Of a stretch of DNA of 31,752 nt, positions 23,899 to 31,752 are shown in pieces. Within the stretch, counting starts at the first letter, position 1, and each line of letters starts with the position of its first letter. The DNA comes from CAZWVA01 sp964636885. GTDB lineage: Bacteria; Desulfobacterota_D; UBA1144; Nemesobacterales; CSP1-2. The notes beneath the pieces are model-generated. The model ran no database searches. It had not been told where the DNA came from and saw only the letters and a list, made by a program, of their open reading frames with translations. The stretch lies in NCBI GenBank assembly GCA_964636885.1, contig CAZWVA010000029.1, positions 1-31,752 of the forward strand, written 5' to 3'. A program made the position numbers and the translations under genes.

Positions 23899-24867
23899 CT
23901 ATACCAGATGGCAGGCAACCATGTGTCCTCCCCCCAGGTCCCTTAACGGAGGCTCTTCCCACTTACATCTCTCGACGGCAATCGGACACCTTGGGTGAAA
24001 CCTGCACCCAGAAGGCGGATCTATCGGGGTGGGAACGTCGCCAGAGAGTATAATCCTCTTCTTCTTTGCCGTCGGGTCGGGAATGGGAATAGAAGAGAAA
24101 AGCACCTTCGTGTAGGGATGAAGCGGGTTTCTATAGAGCTCTTCGTTATCCGCAAGCTCCACTACCTTTCCTAGGTACATCACAGAAACCCTATTGCTTA
24201 TATGCCTTACGACACGGAGATCGTGGGAGATAAAAAGATAGGTCAATTTAAACTCCTCCTGAAGAGAGATGAGGAGGTTTAAGATCTGTGCCTGGACCGA
24301 AACATCGAGGGCAGAAACGGGCTCGTCACAGACGAGGAATCTCGGTCTTACCGCGAGCGCCCTGGCTATTGCGATCCTCTGACGCTGACCGCCGCTAAAC
24401 TCATGCGGGTAACGGGACAGGGCATCCTCCCCAAGACCGACGGTTCCAAGGAGCCTCTTAACCTCTTCTTTAACCTCATTTCTAGGCACTATACCGTGAA
24501 TCGTGATTCCCTCCCCCACTATGCTCTGAACCCTCATCCTCGGATTAAGGGAGCTGTAGGGATCCTGAAAAACCATCTGCATCTCACGCCTTAGACGGCG
24601 CAACCTGCCAGAATCTAGGTTCGTTATATCCAACCCGTTAAAGAATATGGACCCCTCCGTAGGATCAAGGAGCCTTATGACCGTCTTACCAAGCGTAGTC
24701 TTTCCACACCCGCTTTCCCCGACAAGACCAAGGGTTTCTCCTTCGAATATACTGAGATCCACCCCGTCTACGGCCCTTATATGGTTACTTACCCTGGAGA
24801 AAACCCCAGATTTTACCGGGAAATACTTTTTCAATTTATGTAACCTAACCAGTTCCTTACGTTCCAT
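23899..24867 (-). CDS. oppF: Peptide ABC transporter ATP-binding protein (OppF/DppF type)
   Basis: This is one of two ATPases powering peptide import at the inner membrane. Among 322 residues, Walker A GESGCGKTT is at 50-58. The signature is FSGGQRQRIAIARAL and Walker B is FLVCDEPVSALD. The C-terminal oligopeptide-transporter extension has cysteines in CRFHPRCPIAVERCKWEEPP, which may bind an Fe-S cluster as reported for some DppD/DppF proteins. The gene lies 23 bases after oppD and is the last of the operon. Substrate (oligo- or dipeptide) cannot be settled from sequence. Confidence 0.93.
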   Translation of the reverse strand: MERKELVRLHKLKKYFPVKSGVFSRVSNHIRAVDGVDLSIFEGETLGLVGESGCGKTTLGKTVIRLLDPTEGSIFFNGLDITNLDSGRLRRLRREMQMVFQDPYSSLNPRMRVQSIVGEGITIHGIVPRNEVKEEVKRLLGTVGLGEDALSRYPHEFSGGQRQRIAIARALAVRPRFLVCDEPVSALDVSVQAQILNLLISLQEEFKLTYLFISHDLRVVRHISNRVSVMYLGKVVELADNEELYRNPLHPYTKVLFSSIPIPDPTAKKKRIILSGDVPTPIDPPSGCRFHPRCPIAVERCKWEEPPLRDLGGGHMVACHLV

Positions 24868-24890
24868 ATTATGCCAAAAGACAAACCGGA

Positions 24891-25886
24891 TTAGGGTAGA
24901 ATACCGTAGATCTCTGGATTCGTCTCATCCGCCCTAAAACAAGCCGAGAGGTGCCCCTCTACCAGTCTAAGAGGCGGCTCTGAAACTCTGCACTCGTCCA
25001 CCACGAGAGGACACCTGTCCTGAAACCTGCACCCCCTGGGGAAGTCCCTAGGGCTTGGGATGACCCCCGGAATCGGCTTTAACCTCCCCCTCTTCTCATG
25101 GAAACCGGGAAGCGAGTTCATGAGACCGACCGTATAGGGGTGTCGAGGATTCCGGAAGAGGTCCCTTGTTGAGGCGTGTTCAACCACCTTCCCCGCATAC
25201 ATAACATAAACCTCATCCGCAACCTCAGCCACTATACCTAAGTCATGTGTTATAAGGAAAACGGACATCCCCATCTTTTCCCTGAGTTCATTTATCAGAT
25301 CAAGGATCCCCGCCTGAATCGTAACATCCAGTGCGGTTGTAGGCTCATCCGCGATAAGGAGCTCTGGACTACACGCAAGGGCCATCGCTATCATAACCCT
25401 CTGGCACATCCCTCCGCTTAGTTCATGCGGATAGCTCTTTATCCTGCTTTCAGGTGAGGGGATACCGACCAGCTTAAGAAGCTCTATAACGCGATCCCTC
25501 TCCTCCTTCCTGGAAACCCTGAGATGTGTTCTTATCACCTCACCGATCTGCTCACCAACCGAAAACACCGGGTTAAGGGAGCTAAGCGGCTCCTGAAAGA
25601 CCATAGATATCCTGTTCCCACGAATCGCCCTTATGTCCCTTTCAGAGAGCCTGAGGAGGTTTACGCCGTCAAATATCACCTCTCCTTCATCGATTCTGCC
25701 GGGTGGTTCAGGGATAAGACGCATAATGGAAAGAGCTGTCACGGTCTTCCCACATCCACTCTCCCCAACCACCCCGACTATCCTGCCCTCCGGAATGGAA
25801 ATAGAAACCCCGCTTATAACCTCAACCCTTTTGTCATCATCGCCGAATGAGACCTTAAGGTTTTTAATCTCAAGCACGTTTTTCAT
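24891..25886 (-). CDS. oppD: Peptide ABC transporter ATP-binding protein (OppD/DppD type)
   Basis: This is the partner ATPase of OppF (331 residues). Walker A GESGCGKT is at 41-48 and Walker B is LLIADEPTTALD. The signature reads LSGGMCQRVMIAMAL, with Cys where nearly all relatives have Arg (LSGGMRQR), a single-base change (TGC for CGC). The LSGG core is intact, so ATPase function is probably retained. The C-terminal CRFQDRCPLVVDECR cysteine cluster is typical of the peptide-transport subfamily. It starts 16 bases after oppC. Confidence 0.93.
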   Translation of the reverse strand: MKNVLEIKNLKVSFGDDDKRVEVISGVSISIPEGRIVGVVGESGCGKTVTALSIMRLIPEPPGRIDEGEVIFDGVNLLRLSERDIRAIRGNRISMVFQEPLSSLNPVFSVGEQIGEVIRTHLRVSRKEERDRVIELLKLVGIPSPESRIKSYPHELSGGMCQRVMIAMALACSPELLIADEPTTALDVTIQAGILDLINELREKMGMSVFLITHDLGIVAEVADEVYVMYAGKVVEHASTRDLFRNPRHPYTVGLMNSLPGFHEKRGRLKPIPGVIPSPRDFPRGCRFQDRCPLVVDECRVSEPPLRLVEGHLSACFRADETNPEIYGILP

Positions 25887-25902
25887 TTAGCGATTTTCCA
25901 CG

Positions 25903-26910
25903 TCAAAACCTCCTACTTCTAAGCCTTGGATCGATAGCCGTTTTAAAACCGTCTCCAACCAGATTGAAAGCGGTAACGGTAACAAATATAGCCGCTCCCG
26001 GAAACAGAACAAGCCACCATGCGAAATCCACGTACTTCTGGGATTGAGAAAGCACGTCTCCCCAACTCGGCTCCGGAGGAGGAACACCGAATCCAAGAAA
26101 GCTGAGACCCGACTCAACAAGCACCGCTCCAGCCACCCCAAATGTCGCAGAGACTAAAACCGGAGCGAGTGCGTTTGGAAGCATGTGCCTTACCATAACC
26201 CTGAGATCGCTTCCGCCAAGGGCAATAGCAGCCTCAACGTAATCGTACTCCCTCAACCTTAAAAACTCGCCTCTTACGAGCCTTGCGATCCCCGTCCAGC
26301 CGGTCGCCCCAATGACGACCATTATATTGTAAATGCTGGGGTCCCTGAATGCGAGTATAGTGAGTATGAGAAAAAACACAGGAAACGTCATCATAACCTC
26401 AAACAGCCTTGAGATTATGAAATCGGTTACCCCTCCATAGTATCCCGCTATCCCTCCCATAAGGATCCCGATCACGGATGCGATGCCAACCGCTATAAAA
26501 CCGATAGAAAGCGAGATCCCGGTTCCATGGATCATCCGACTGAGAACGTCCCTTCCCCTGTCGTCTGTTCCAAAAAGATGGGCCCTCGACGGAGGGGTAA
26601 GGACGGATAGAAGATCGCTTTCAGTGGGACTATACCTCACAAGCGGAAATACGGCAAAGTCACCGTCTTTAAGCCTTCCCTCAAGCTCCCTAAAATCCAC
26701 ACCGAAGAACTCCTCGTATGTGAAAAGGACGGGGAAATAGAGCCTTCCATTCCACCTGAGTACAATCGGCCTACTGCCAGCCAGAAAGTCATCAAATACG
26801 GAAACAAAACAGAGGATAAATATCACAATAAGGGCAGTAAGTGCGAGCCTGTCCTTCTTGAATTCCCTCCAGACCGTACCCCAGTAGCCGGGACTCCTAT
26901 CGGTTCTCAT
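25903..26910 (-). CDS. oppC: Peptide ABC transporter permease (OppC/DppC type)
   Basis: This is an inner-membrane permease forming the import channel with OppB. The protein has 335 residues. Its first helix is at about residues 18-38. A large periplasmic insertion of about 100 residues follows, ending HLFGTDDRGRDVLSRMIHG, the hallmark of OppC. Further helices carry the ATPase-contact (EAA) loop EYDYVEAAIALGGSDLRVMV. The end SWGDVLSQSQKYV and NLVGDGFKTAIDPRLRSRR is as in the family. Its ATG overlaps the oppB stop by four bases (ATGA). Confidence 0.94.
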   Translation of the reverse strand: MRTDRSPGYWGTVWREFKKDRLALTALIVIFILCFVSVFDDFLAGSRPIVLRWNGRLYFPVLFTYEEFFGVDFRELEGRLKDGDFAVFPLVRYSPTESDLLSVLTPPSRAHLFGTDDRGRDVLSRMIHGTGISLSIGFIAVGIASVIGILMGGIAGYYGGVTDFIISRLFEVMMTFPVFFLILTILAFRDPSIYNIMVVIGATGWTGIARLVRGEFLRLREYDYVEAAIALGGSDLRVMVRHMLPNALAPVLVSATFGVAGAVLVESGLSFLGFGVPPPEPSWGDVLSQSQKYVDFAWWLVLFPGAAIFVTVTAFNLVGDGFKTAIDPRLRSRRF

Positions 26911-27908
26911 TTTCTACCTTCAAAGCTTATCCTTGGATCGATCAAGACGTAGAGGATATCAGCAATCAGAATACCCATCAGGGTTAGAAAGGCCGAAATG
27001 GTCGCAATCGCCATGATAACCGGATAATCGCGTGAGAGCACGGATTCAAATCCGAGTTGCCCGATTCCGGGTATGGAGAATATGCTCTCTATTATCACGC
27101 TCCCCCCAATCATCGCCGGAAGAATAGAGGCAACGATAGTGACTATTGGTATCAGGGCGTTTCTCAAGGCGTGTTTGAAAATCACCCTTGACCTCGGCAA
27201 CCCCTTTGCCACCGCCGTTCTTATAAAGTCCTCCCTTAGAACCTCAAGGAGACTCCCCTTCTGGTAGCGAGACAGGTAAGCCAGATCCCCGTATGTAAGA
27301 CAGATGACGGGAAGGGTAATGTGCCAGAGGAAATCGAGTGCCTTCTTAGAGAGCGGAAGCCCCTCGGCTCCCGGAGAAAGAACGCCGTAGACCGGAAAGA
27401 CGTTCCAGAAATCCCCACCTCCCAAGAAATAGATGAGGATCATTGCCAACCAGAAACTCGGAACCGAATAGAGCGCAAAGAGCAAGAAGGTAATCGCACG
27501 TTCCAAAGGACTTCCCTCCTTAACGGCTGCGTAAACGCCAAGCGGAATCGAGATAAAATAGGCGAGGAATATGGAGATTACGTTTATAGACAGGGTCACG
27601 GGAAGCCTCTCAGCGATCTTCTCAATAACGGGACGATGGTCTTTATAGGAAGACCCGAAATCAAGCGTCGCTACCCGCTTTACCCATATCCAATAACGAA
27701 CGTAAATCGGTTTATCGAGGCCGTATAGCCTTTTGGTCTGTTCTATTATCTCCTTTGTAATGGCCTCGGCCTTTATCCCCTGCTCGAGGTTGAATTTCCT
27801 CTCTACCGGGCTCCCAGGGGCAAGCTGTATCACAAAGAAGGTGATAAGGGTGATCCCAAAGAGGGTCGGTATAAGAAGGAGGATCCGTTTTAATATGTAG
27901 GCTCTCAT
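26907..27908 (-). CDS. oppB: Peptide ABC transporter permease (OppB/DppB type)
   Basis: This is an inner-membrane permease of 333 residues with about six helices. MRAYILKRILLLIPTLFGIT matches the usual OppB start. The ATPase-contact loop is EDFIRTAVAKGLPRSRVIFK, and the C-terminal end is ILYVLIDPRISFEGRK. I choose ATG 27908-27906 because homologues begin here. The frame is open upstream to a TTG at 27971 that overlaps the oppA stop (TTGA), which would add 21 residues (NKGIGYECIS and so on) of non-conserved sequence. The AAGG next to the chosen ATG is too close for ideal initiation, so the start is less sure than the gene. Confidence 0.9.
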   Translation of the reverse strand: MRAYILKRILLLIPTLFGITLITFFVIQLAPGSPVERKFNLEQGIKAEAITKEIIEQTKRLYGLDKPIYVRYWIWVKRVATLDFGSSYKDHRPVIEKIAERLPVTLSINVISIFLAYFISIPLGVYAAVKEGSPLERAITFLLFALYSVPSFWLAMILIYFLGGGDFWNVFPVYGVLSPGAEGLPLSKKALDFLWHITLPVICLTYGDLAYLSRYQKGSLLEVLREDFIRTAVAKGLPRSRVIFKHALRNALIPIVTIVASILPAMIGGSVIIESIFSIPGIGQLGFESVLSRDYPVIMAIATISAFLTLMGILIADILYVLIDPRISFEGRK

Positions 27909-27967
27909 CCTTAATATTCTAGCCGTAGATCGACATGGGCTTATACATTCGTACCCGATCCCTTTAT

Positions 27968-29623
27968 TCAATGGCTAAGAGCGGTCTGACCGTACCTCTG
28001 AAGGGGAAGGGGGACAAACCACTCAAGAGGATCTAGGCCAAGTGGATAAACCTTGACTCCTTTAAACCTCTTATGAAGGGCAACCGTGGACTTACGGCAG
28101 AAGAGAAATGTGTAAGGCTGCTCCTCGTGTACTATTCTAGAAAACCTCCTGTAGAGTTCGATTCTCTTTTTCCTATCGAACTCCGTCCTCGCCTCCTCTA
28201 TCAACCGATCTGCCTCCACGTTCTTAAACCCAACAAAGTTTGAGCCCCGCTCGGCCTGTGAGGAGTGCCATATCTGATAGGGGTCGGATTCAACCCCCAT
28301 TGACCAGGCAAGTGTGACGGCGTCAAACCTCCTCTCGTTAAGCCGTGTTGTAAATACGGCCCATTCCGTCTTTCTTATCTGCATGTCTATTCCGACCCTG
28401 TCGAGCTCCTCCTTTAATATCGTGGCTATCTTCTCGCCCGTATCGGAGCCGGCCGGGATGAGGAACTCAAACCTGAAATCAACCCCGTCCTTGTCCCTTA
28501 TTCCGTCTCCGTCGTGGTCCACCCAACCGGCCTCCTCAAGGAGCATCTTCGCTTTTTCCGGATCGTAAGGGTAGGGTTTTATAGACCTATCGTACTCGGG
28601 GCTGTTTATATAGAACGGGTTTGTCACCACCTCACCCAGATTATAGAGGATCTCTTTTAAGATCGATTCCCTATTTACAAGGTGGGTCATAGCGGTTCTA
28701 ACGCGCCTATCGGAGAAGTAGGGCCTGGCCATGTTCCACCCTATGTAGCTATAGTTCGGCGTGAAGTAGCCGAGCTTGTCGTAGTTTTTCTTAAAGGCCT
28801 CAGATGAGGTCTGCCTTGCCCACTGTATAGGCGTGAGCCCCGTGAGGTCGAGCTCCTCGCGCTTTAATACCTGAAATGCCACCGCCGGGTCGTTTATTAT
28901 CTTAAAGACTATCCTCTTAATGTGCGGCTTCTTCCCCCAGTAATCCTCGTTCCTCTCAAGCACTATCTCTCTTCCCGTATCCCATCTCAAAAACCTGTAG
29001 GGACCCGTTCCAACGGGGCTCCTTCCAGCGGGGTTTGTGTTAAAGTCCCCCTTCTCAAATACGTGCTTTGGAACAACCGGCATCCCCCCACAGAACTCAA
29101 GCGCGAGGAAGTAGGGTCTTGCGTATGTGAACCTGACGGTATAGTCATCGAGTGCCTCAACCCTCTTTATGTCCTGATAGTAATTCCTGAGCTGTGGGGC
29201 ATCAACCCTTGGATCCATTATCCTCTCATAAGAAAAGACGACGTCCCTAGAGGTAAATGGGACCCCATCGTGCCACTTAACCCCTCTTTTTATATGGAAG
29301 GTATATGTGAGTTTGTCATCGGAGACTTCCCACGAATCCGCAAGAAGGGGAACGATCTCTAGGGTCTTGTTATCCCTTTTAACTAGCGTCTCGTAGACGT
29401 TTCCTCCATTTACAATAGACTCGTATGCGTCTGTTGCCGTAATCGGATTAAGGGTCGCAGGTTCGGCGCCTAGGTTGTAAATGAGCCAGTCCCCGTCAAC
29501 GGGCGGGGAATCCGAGTATTTCGAGTAGTCCTCCGAAGAGGGTACCGACCCCTCTTCTGACGGCCTACAGGAAGCGAGGGCAAAGGAGAAAAGGATGAGA
29601 AATATAAGGTAGATCTTTAACAC
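27968..29623 (-). CDS. oppA: Peptide-binding lipoprotein of an ABC importer (SBP_bac_5)
   Basis: This is a membrane-anchored periplasmic receptor that captures peptides for OppBCDF. At 551 residues, it has a lipoprotein signal MLKIYLIFLILFSFALASC with lipobox LASC, so Cys19 is the predicted lipidated residue. The mature part shows family segments: NLGAEPATLNPITATDAYES, FHIKRGVKWHDGVPFTSRDV, GTGPYRFLRWDTGREIVLER and LLEEAGWVDHDGDGIRDKDG. It begins with GTG (29623-29621), and no ribosome-binding site is visible. A TATAAT lies only 10 bases upstream, so the mRNA may be nearly leaderless. The first-gene position and high expected expression are usual for receptors. Confidence 0.92.
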   Translation of the reverse strand: MLKIYLIFLILFSFALASCRPSEEGSVPSSEDYSKYSDSPPVDGDWLIYNLGAEPATLNPITATDAYESIVNGGNVYETLVKRDNKTLEIVPLLADSWEVSDDKLTYTFHIKRGVKWHDGVPFTSRDVVFSYERIMDPRVDAPQLRNYYQDIKRVEALDDYTVRFTYARPYFLALEFCGGMPVVPKHVFEKGDFNTNPAGRSPVGTGPYRFLRWDTGREIVLERNEDYWGKKPHIKRIVFKIINDPAVAFQVLKREELDLTGLTPIQWARQTSSEAFKKNYDKLGYFTPNYSYIGWNMARPYFSDRRVRTAMTHLVNRESILKEILYNLGEVVTNPFYINSPEYDRSIKPYPYDPEKAKMLLEEAGWVDHDGDGIRDKDGVDFRFEFLIPAGSDTGEKIATILKEELDRVGIDMQIRKTEWAVFTTRLNERRFDAVTLAWSMGVESDPYQIWHSSQAERGSNFVGFKNVEADRLIEEARTEFDRKKRIELYRRFSRIVHEEQPYTFLFCRKSTVALHKRFKGVKVYPLGLDPLEWFVPLPLQRYGQTALSH

Positions 29624-29633
29624 TAGGAGTCTT

Positions 29634-29661
29634 ATTATAACGACAGTTTGAGAGAAAACAA
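29634..29661 (-). promoter_or_regulatory. Candidate promoter for oppABCDF, close to the start codon
   Basis: A perfect -10 TATAAT (29634-29639) and TTGTTT (29656-29661) are 16 bases apart on the minus strand. Transcription would begin around 29627, leaving about 0-5 bases before the GTG start of the receptor gene. The rest of 29624-29714 is A/T-rich and shows no clear terminator for the slipin gene. Confidence 0.5.
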
Positions 29662-29714
29662 CTACGGAATCTGCCCTCTTTATATATAGAGCTCAATCTA
29701 ATAGAACTAGAGAC

Positions 29715-30467
29715 TTAATCACTTCGAGCCCTCTCAAGAAACGGCCTTAGAAGGTCGAGGGGAAGTGGAAATACGAGAGTGGAATTCTTCTCAGACGCTA
29801 TCTCCGTGAGGGTCTGAAGGAACCTAAGCTGAAGCGACATCGGATTCTGAGAAAGGATATTAGATGCCTCGGCAAGCCTTGTTGCCGCTTGGAATTCCCC
29901 CTCTGCGTTTATGACCTTTGCCCTCCTCTCCCTTTCGGCCTCGGCCTGCCGTGCCATCGCCCTCTGCATCTCCTGAGGAAGGTCAACGTATTTGATCTCC
30001 ACAAGGGAAACCTTGATCCCCCAGGGATCCGTATGCTTGTCCAAGACCTCCTGCAGCTGAACGTTTAGCTTCTCCCTCTCTGATAGAAGGTCGTCGAGTT
30101 CGACCTGACCGAGGATGCTCCTTAAGGTCGTTTGCGAGAGCTGAGAGGTCGCATATAGGTAGTTTTCCACCTGTATCACGGCCTTTACAGGGTCAACCAC
30201 TCGAAAGTAGACAACCGCATTAACCTTGACGGAGACGTTATCCCTCGTTATAACGTCCTGGGGTGGAACGTCCATCGTGATTAACCGAAGGCTTATCCTC
30301 ACCATCTTATCAATCCCAGGGATAATCCACGTAATACCCGGCCCCTTAGGCTCAACTATCCTTCCGAGCCTGAATACCACCCCTCGTTCGTACTCGTTTA
30401 ACACCTTAACCCCTGAAAGAAGAATGAGCACTATAAAAGCAACGAATATCAAAACGGGTGTTGACAT
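29715..30467 (-). CDS. SPFH/stomatin-family membrane protein (slipin)
   Basis: This is a membrane-scaffold protein of the stomatin/prohibitin/flotillin group, thought to organise membrane microdomains and membrane proteases. Of 250 residues, one N-terminal transmembrane helix (about 3-20) is followed by NEYERGVVFRLGRIVEPKGP, the SPFH domain opening. ITMDVPPQDVITRDNVSVKV and LRSILGQVELDDLLSEREKL follow. A long charged helix (about 170-205, RQAEAERERRAKVINAEGE) favours oligomerisation. An AGGAGG ribosome-binding site precedes the ATG. It directly follows the NfeD-type protease gene (22 bases), the classical stomatin-NfeD partner arrangement seen in many bacteria and archaea. Confidence 0.93.
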   Translation of the reverse strand: MSTPVLIFVAFIVLILLSGVKVLNEYERGVVFRLGRIVEPKGPGITWIIPGIDKMVRISLRLITMDVPPQDVITRDNVSVKVNAVVYFRVVDPVKAVIQVENYLYATSQLSQTTLRSILGQVELDDLLSEREKLNVQLQEVLDKHTDPWGIKVSLVEIKYVDLPQEMQRAMARQAEAERERRAKVINAEGEFQAATRLAEASNILSQNPMSLQLRFLQTLTEIASEKNSTLVFPLPLDLLRPFLERARSD

Positions 30468-30489
30468 AACGTCCTCCTATTCGATGACT

Positions 30490-31752
30490 TTATACCCTTT
30501 TTACTTTTAACCTGAAACCGCCTTTCACTTCGACCACCCTTACCCTATCGCCTTTTTTGATCCTTTCCTCGCTTTCGGCATCCCAGTACTCGCCGTGGAT
30601 GAAGATCTTACCACTGCCCTCGATATCCGTTACTGCAACGCCTTCCTCTCCACCCAAAAACCCTTCAAACCCGACCGGGGTGTGAGAGCGCTGGGCCTTA
30701 ACAAGGTAATACCCCACAAATAGAAAGAAGAGCCCTATCGCCAGTGCGGCGGAGAGCACGACATCAAACCCTACTCTGACATCAGACTGAGGCGTATCAA
30801 AGAGGAGAAGCGCCCCCAGGATGAAACTTATTATACCACCGACCCCAAGGATCCCGAAGCTCGTTACGTAGATCTCAAGGATGAGGAGTAAAATGGAAAG
30901 CACAAGAAGCGCGAGCCCCGCATAGTTAAAAGGGAGTATCTGGAGGGAAACCATGCCGAGAAGGAGGCATATCGCGCCGGCCACACCGGGAAAGATCAAA
31001 CCGGGATTGTAGAACTCTAGAAGAAGCCCAAGGGAACCCAGGGAGATTAAAAGAAAGGCGATATCGGGGACGCTTAGAGTGTCAACCAGCTTCTGTTTGA
31101 GATTCATGTCAAACCTCTCGACAACCGCCCCCTTTGTCTTAAGCACCCTCTTGCCGTCGGGGAGTTCAACCACACGTCCGTCAATACGATTGAGAAGATC
31201 GTTCAGATTAGGGGAAACGATGTCAATCACGTTCTTCTTTAAAGCCTCGGTTGCCGTGATCGAAGCGCTACTCCTTACGGCCTCAATCGCCCACTCGGTA
31301 TTCCTCTTCCTTTTCTCCGCTATACTCTCTATGAAGGAAGAGGCGAAGTTTTCGATCTTCTCATTAAACTTCTTCTGATCGCTTTGCCCCTTTTTACCCT
31401 CGTTGTCCCCCTCCCCTTCACCACTGCCTGGCGAAAGCAAAACGGGATGGGCAGCACCTATACTGGTCCCATCGGCCATGGCCGCTATATGGGCGGAGAG
31501 CGTTATAAACACACCGGCAGACGTGGCGGTAGCACCGCTTGGATAGACATATATAACGATAGGAACGGTGGAGTTTAACATCAGCTTCACTATCTCCTTT
31601 GTGGATGAGAGAAGCCCACCGGGGGTGTCAAGGATAACCACAAGGGCCTCCGCCGAGTCCTCCTTGGCCTTGTCTATGCCCGATCTCATGTAGTCATAGG
31701 TAGCGGGGTTTATCGTTCCGTCAATCTCCATAAGAATTACCCTCTTATCGGA
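30490..31752 (-). CDS. nfeD: NfeD-type membrane-bound ClpP-class serine protease, 5' end outside window
   Basis: This is a membrane protease of the long NfeD form. Archaeal relatives cleave the C-terminus of the partner stomatin. The visible 420 residues start in frame at the window edge (SDKRVILMEIDGTINPATYD), so the signal peptide and true start lie beyond. The ClpP-like protease domain shows LDTPGGLLSSTKEIVKLML, the likely nucleophile Ser in GATATSAGVFI and GTSIGAAHPV. The catalytic Lys is expected in the AEKRKRNTEWA region. An acidic/Lys-rich low-complexity linker (GSGEGEGDNEGKKGQSDQKK) interrupts the domain. Four to five hydrophobic helices follow, then the C-terminal OB-fold NfeD domain (GFEGFLGGEEGVAVTDIEGS). 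Confidence 0.92.
   Translation of the reverse strand, partial: SDKRVILMEIDGTINPATYDYMRSGIDKAKEDSAEALVVILDTPGGLLSSTKEIVKLMLNSTVPIVIYVYPSGATATSAGVFITLSAHIAAMADGTSIGAAHPVLLSPGSGEGEGDNEGKKGQSDQKKFNEKIENFASSFIESIAEKRKRNTEWAIEAVRSSASITATEALKKNVIDIVSPNLNDLLNRIDGRVVELPDGKRVLKTKGAVVERFDMNLKQKLVDTLSVPDIAFLLISLGSLGLLLEFYNPGLIFPGVAGAICLLLGMVSLQILPFNYAGLALLVLSILLLILEIYVTSFGILGVGGIISFILGALLLFDTPQSDVRVGFDVVLSAALAIGLFFLFVGYYLVKAQRSHTPVGFEGFLGGEEGVAVTDIEGSGKIFIHGEYWDAESEERIKKGDRVRVVEVKGGFRLKVKRV

Noticed and set aside
1..31752. tRNA genes, CRISPR arrays, insertion sequences, phage or toxin-antitoxin modules
   Set aside because: Gaps between genes are short and none shows cloverleaf-like sequence, regular repeats, transposase frames or terminal inverted repeats.

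Overview
All recognisable genes in this window, 27 of them, lie on the minus strand. I read it as ordinary core genome of a Gram-negative-type bacterium: heat-shock control, translation, TCA cycle, type II fatty acid synthesis, peptide uptake and a stomatin/NfeD membrane pair. A proteobacterial-type RpoH together with HrcA, the yceD-rpmF-fab order and a fabF-rpiB junction fit a deltaproteobacterial/Desulfobacterota-like or related uncultivated lineage. Arg codons AGG/AGA and Ile codon ATA are frequent, as in many thermophiles. Both placements are inference from family resemblance; no database search was possible. The assembly is imperfect: there is one 13-N gap (in grpE) and one probable 2-base frameshift (in sucC).

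Layout in transcription direction, from high to low coordinates. (1) 31752-29715: an NfeD/ClpP-class membrane serine protease (5' end outside the window), then a slipin. (2) 29623-23899: a five-gene peptide ABC importer (oppA-B-C-D-F). (3) 23816-19444: yceD-rpmF-fabD-fabG-acpP-fabF-rpiB, tightly packed and closed by an intrinsic terminator. (4) 19338-9697: a TCA-cycle block, acn (own terminator), icd, mdh, then a promoter and sdhC-sdhA-sdhB-sucC. The succinate dehydrogenase is of the single-anchor type resembling mycobacterial Sdh1. sucC is frameshifted and no sucD follows. (5) 9556-6761: rpoH-dnaK. (6) 6636-6424: rpmE. (7) 6303-2755: an EF-G-like GTPase of the type-2 family, a gamma-carbonic-anhydrase-like hexapeptide protein and a Ppx/GppA phosphatase. 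(8) 2587-1: hrcA-grpE-dnaK (a second DnaK, cut by the window start).

The main themes are chaperone control (two DnaK paralogues, one behind HrcA and one behind sigma-32), carbon flow from citrate to succinyl-CoA, and fatty acid synthesis coupled to ribosomal genes. I found no tRNA, rRNA, CRISPR array, insertion sequence or phage gene. No stretch without a gene exceeds about 170 bases. I see no convincing undescribed system. The points most worth checking are the broken sucC with missing sucD, the gap-split grpE, the EF-G-like GTPase lacking the catalytic histidine, and the two differently controlled dnaK operons.
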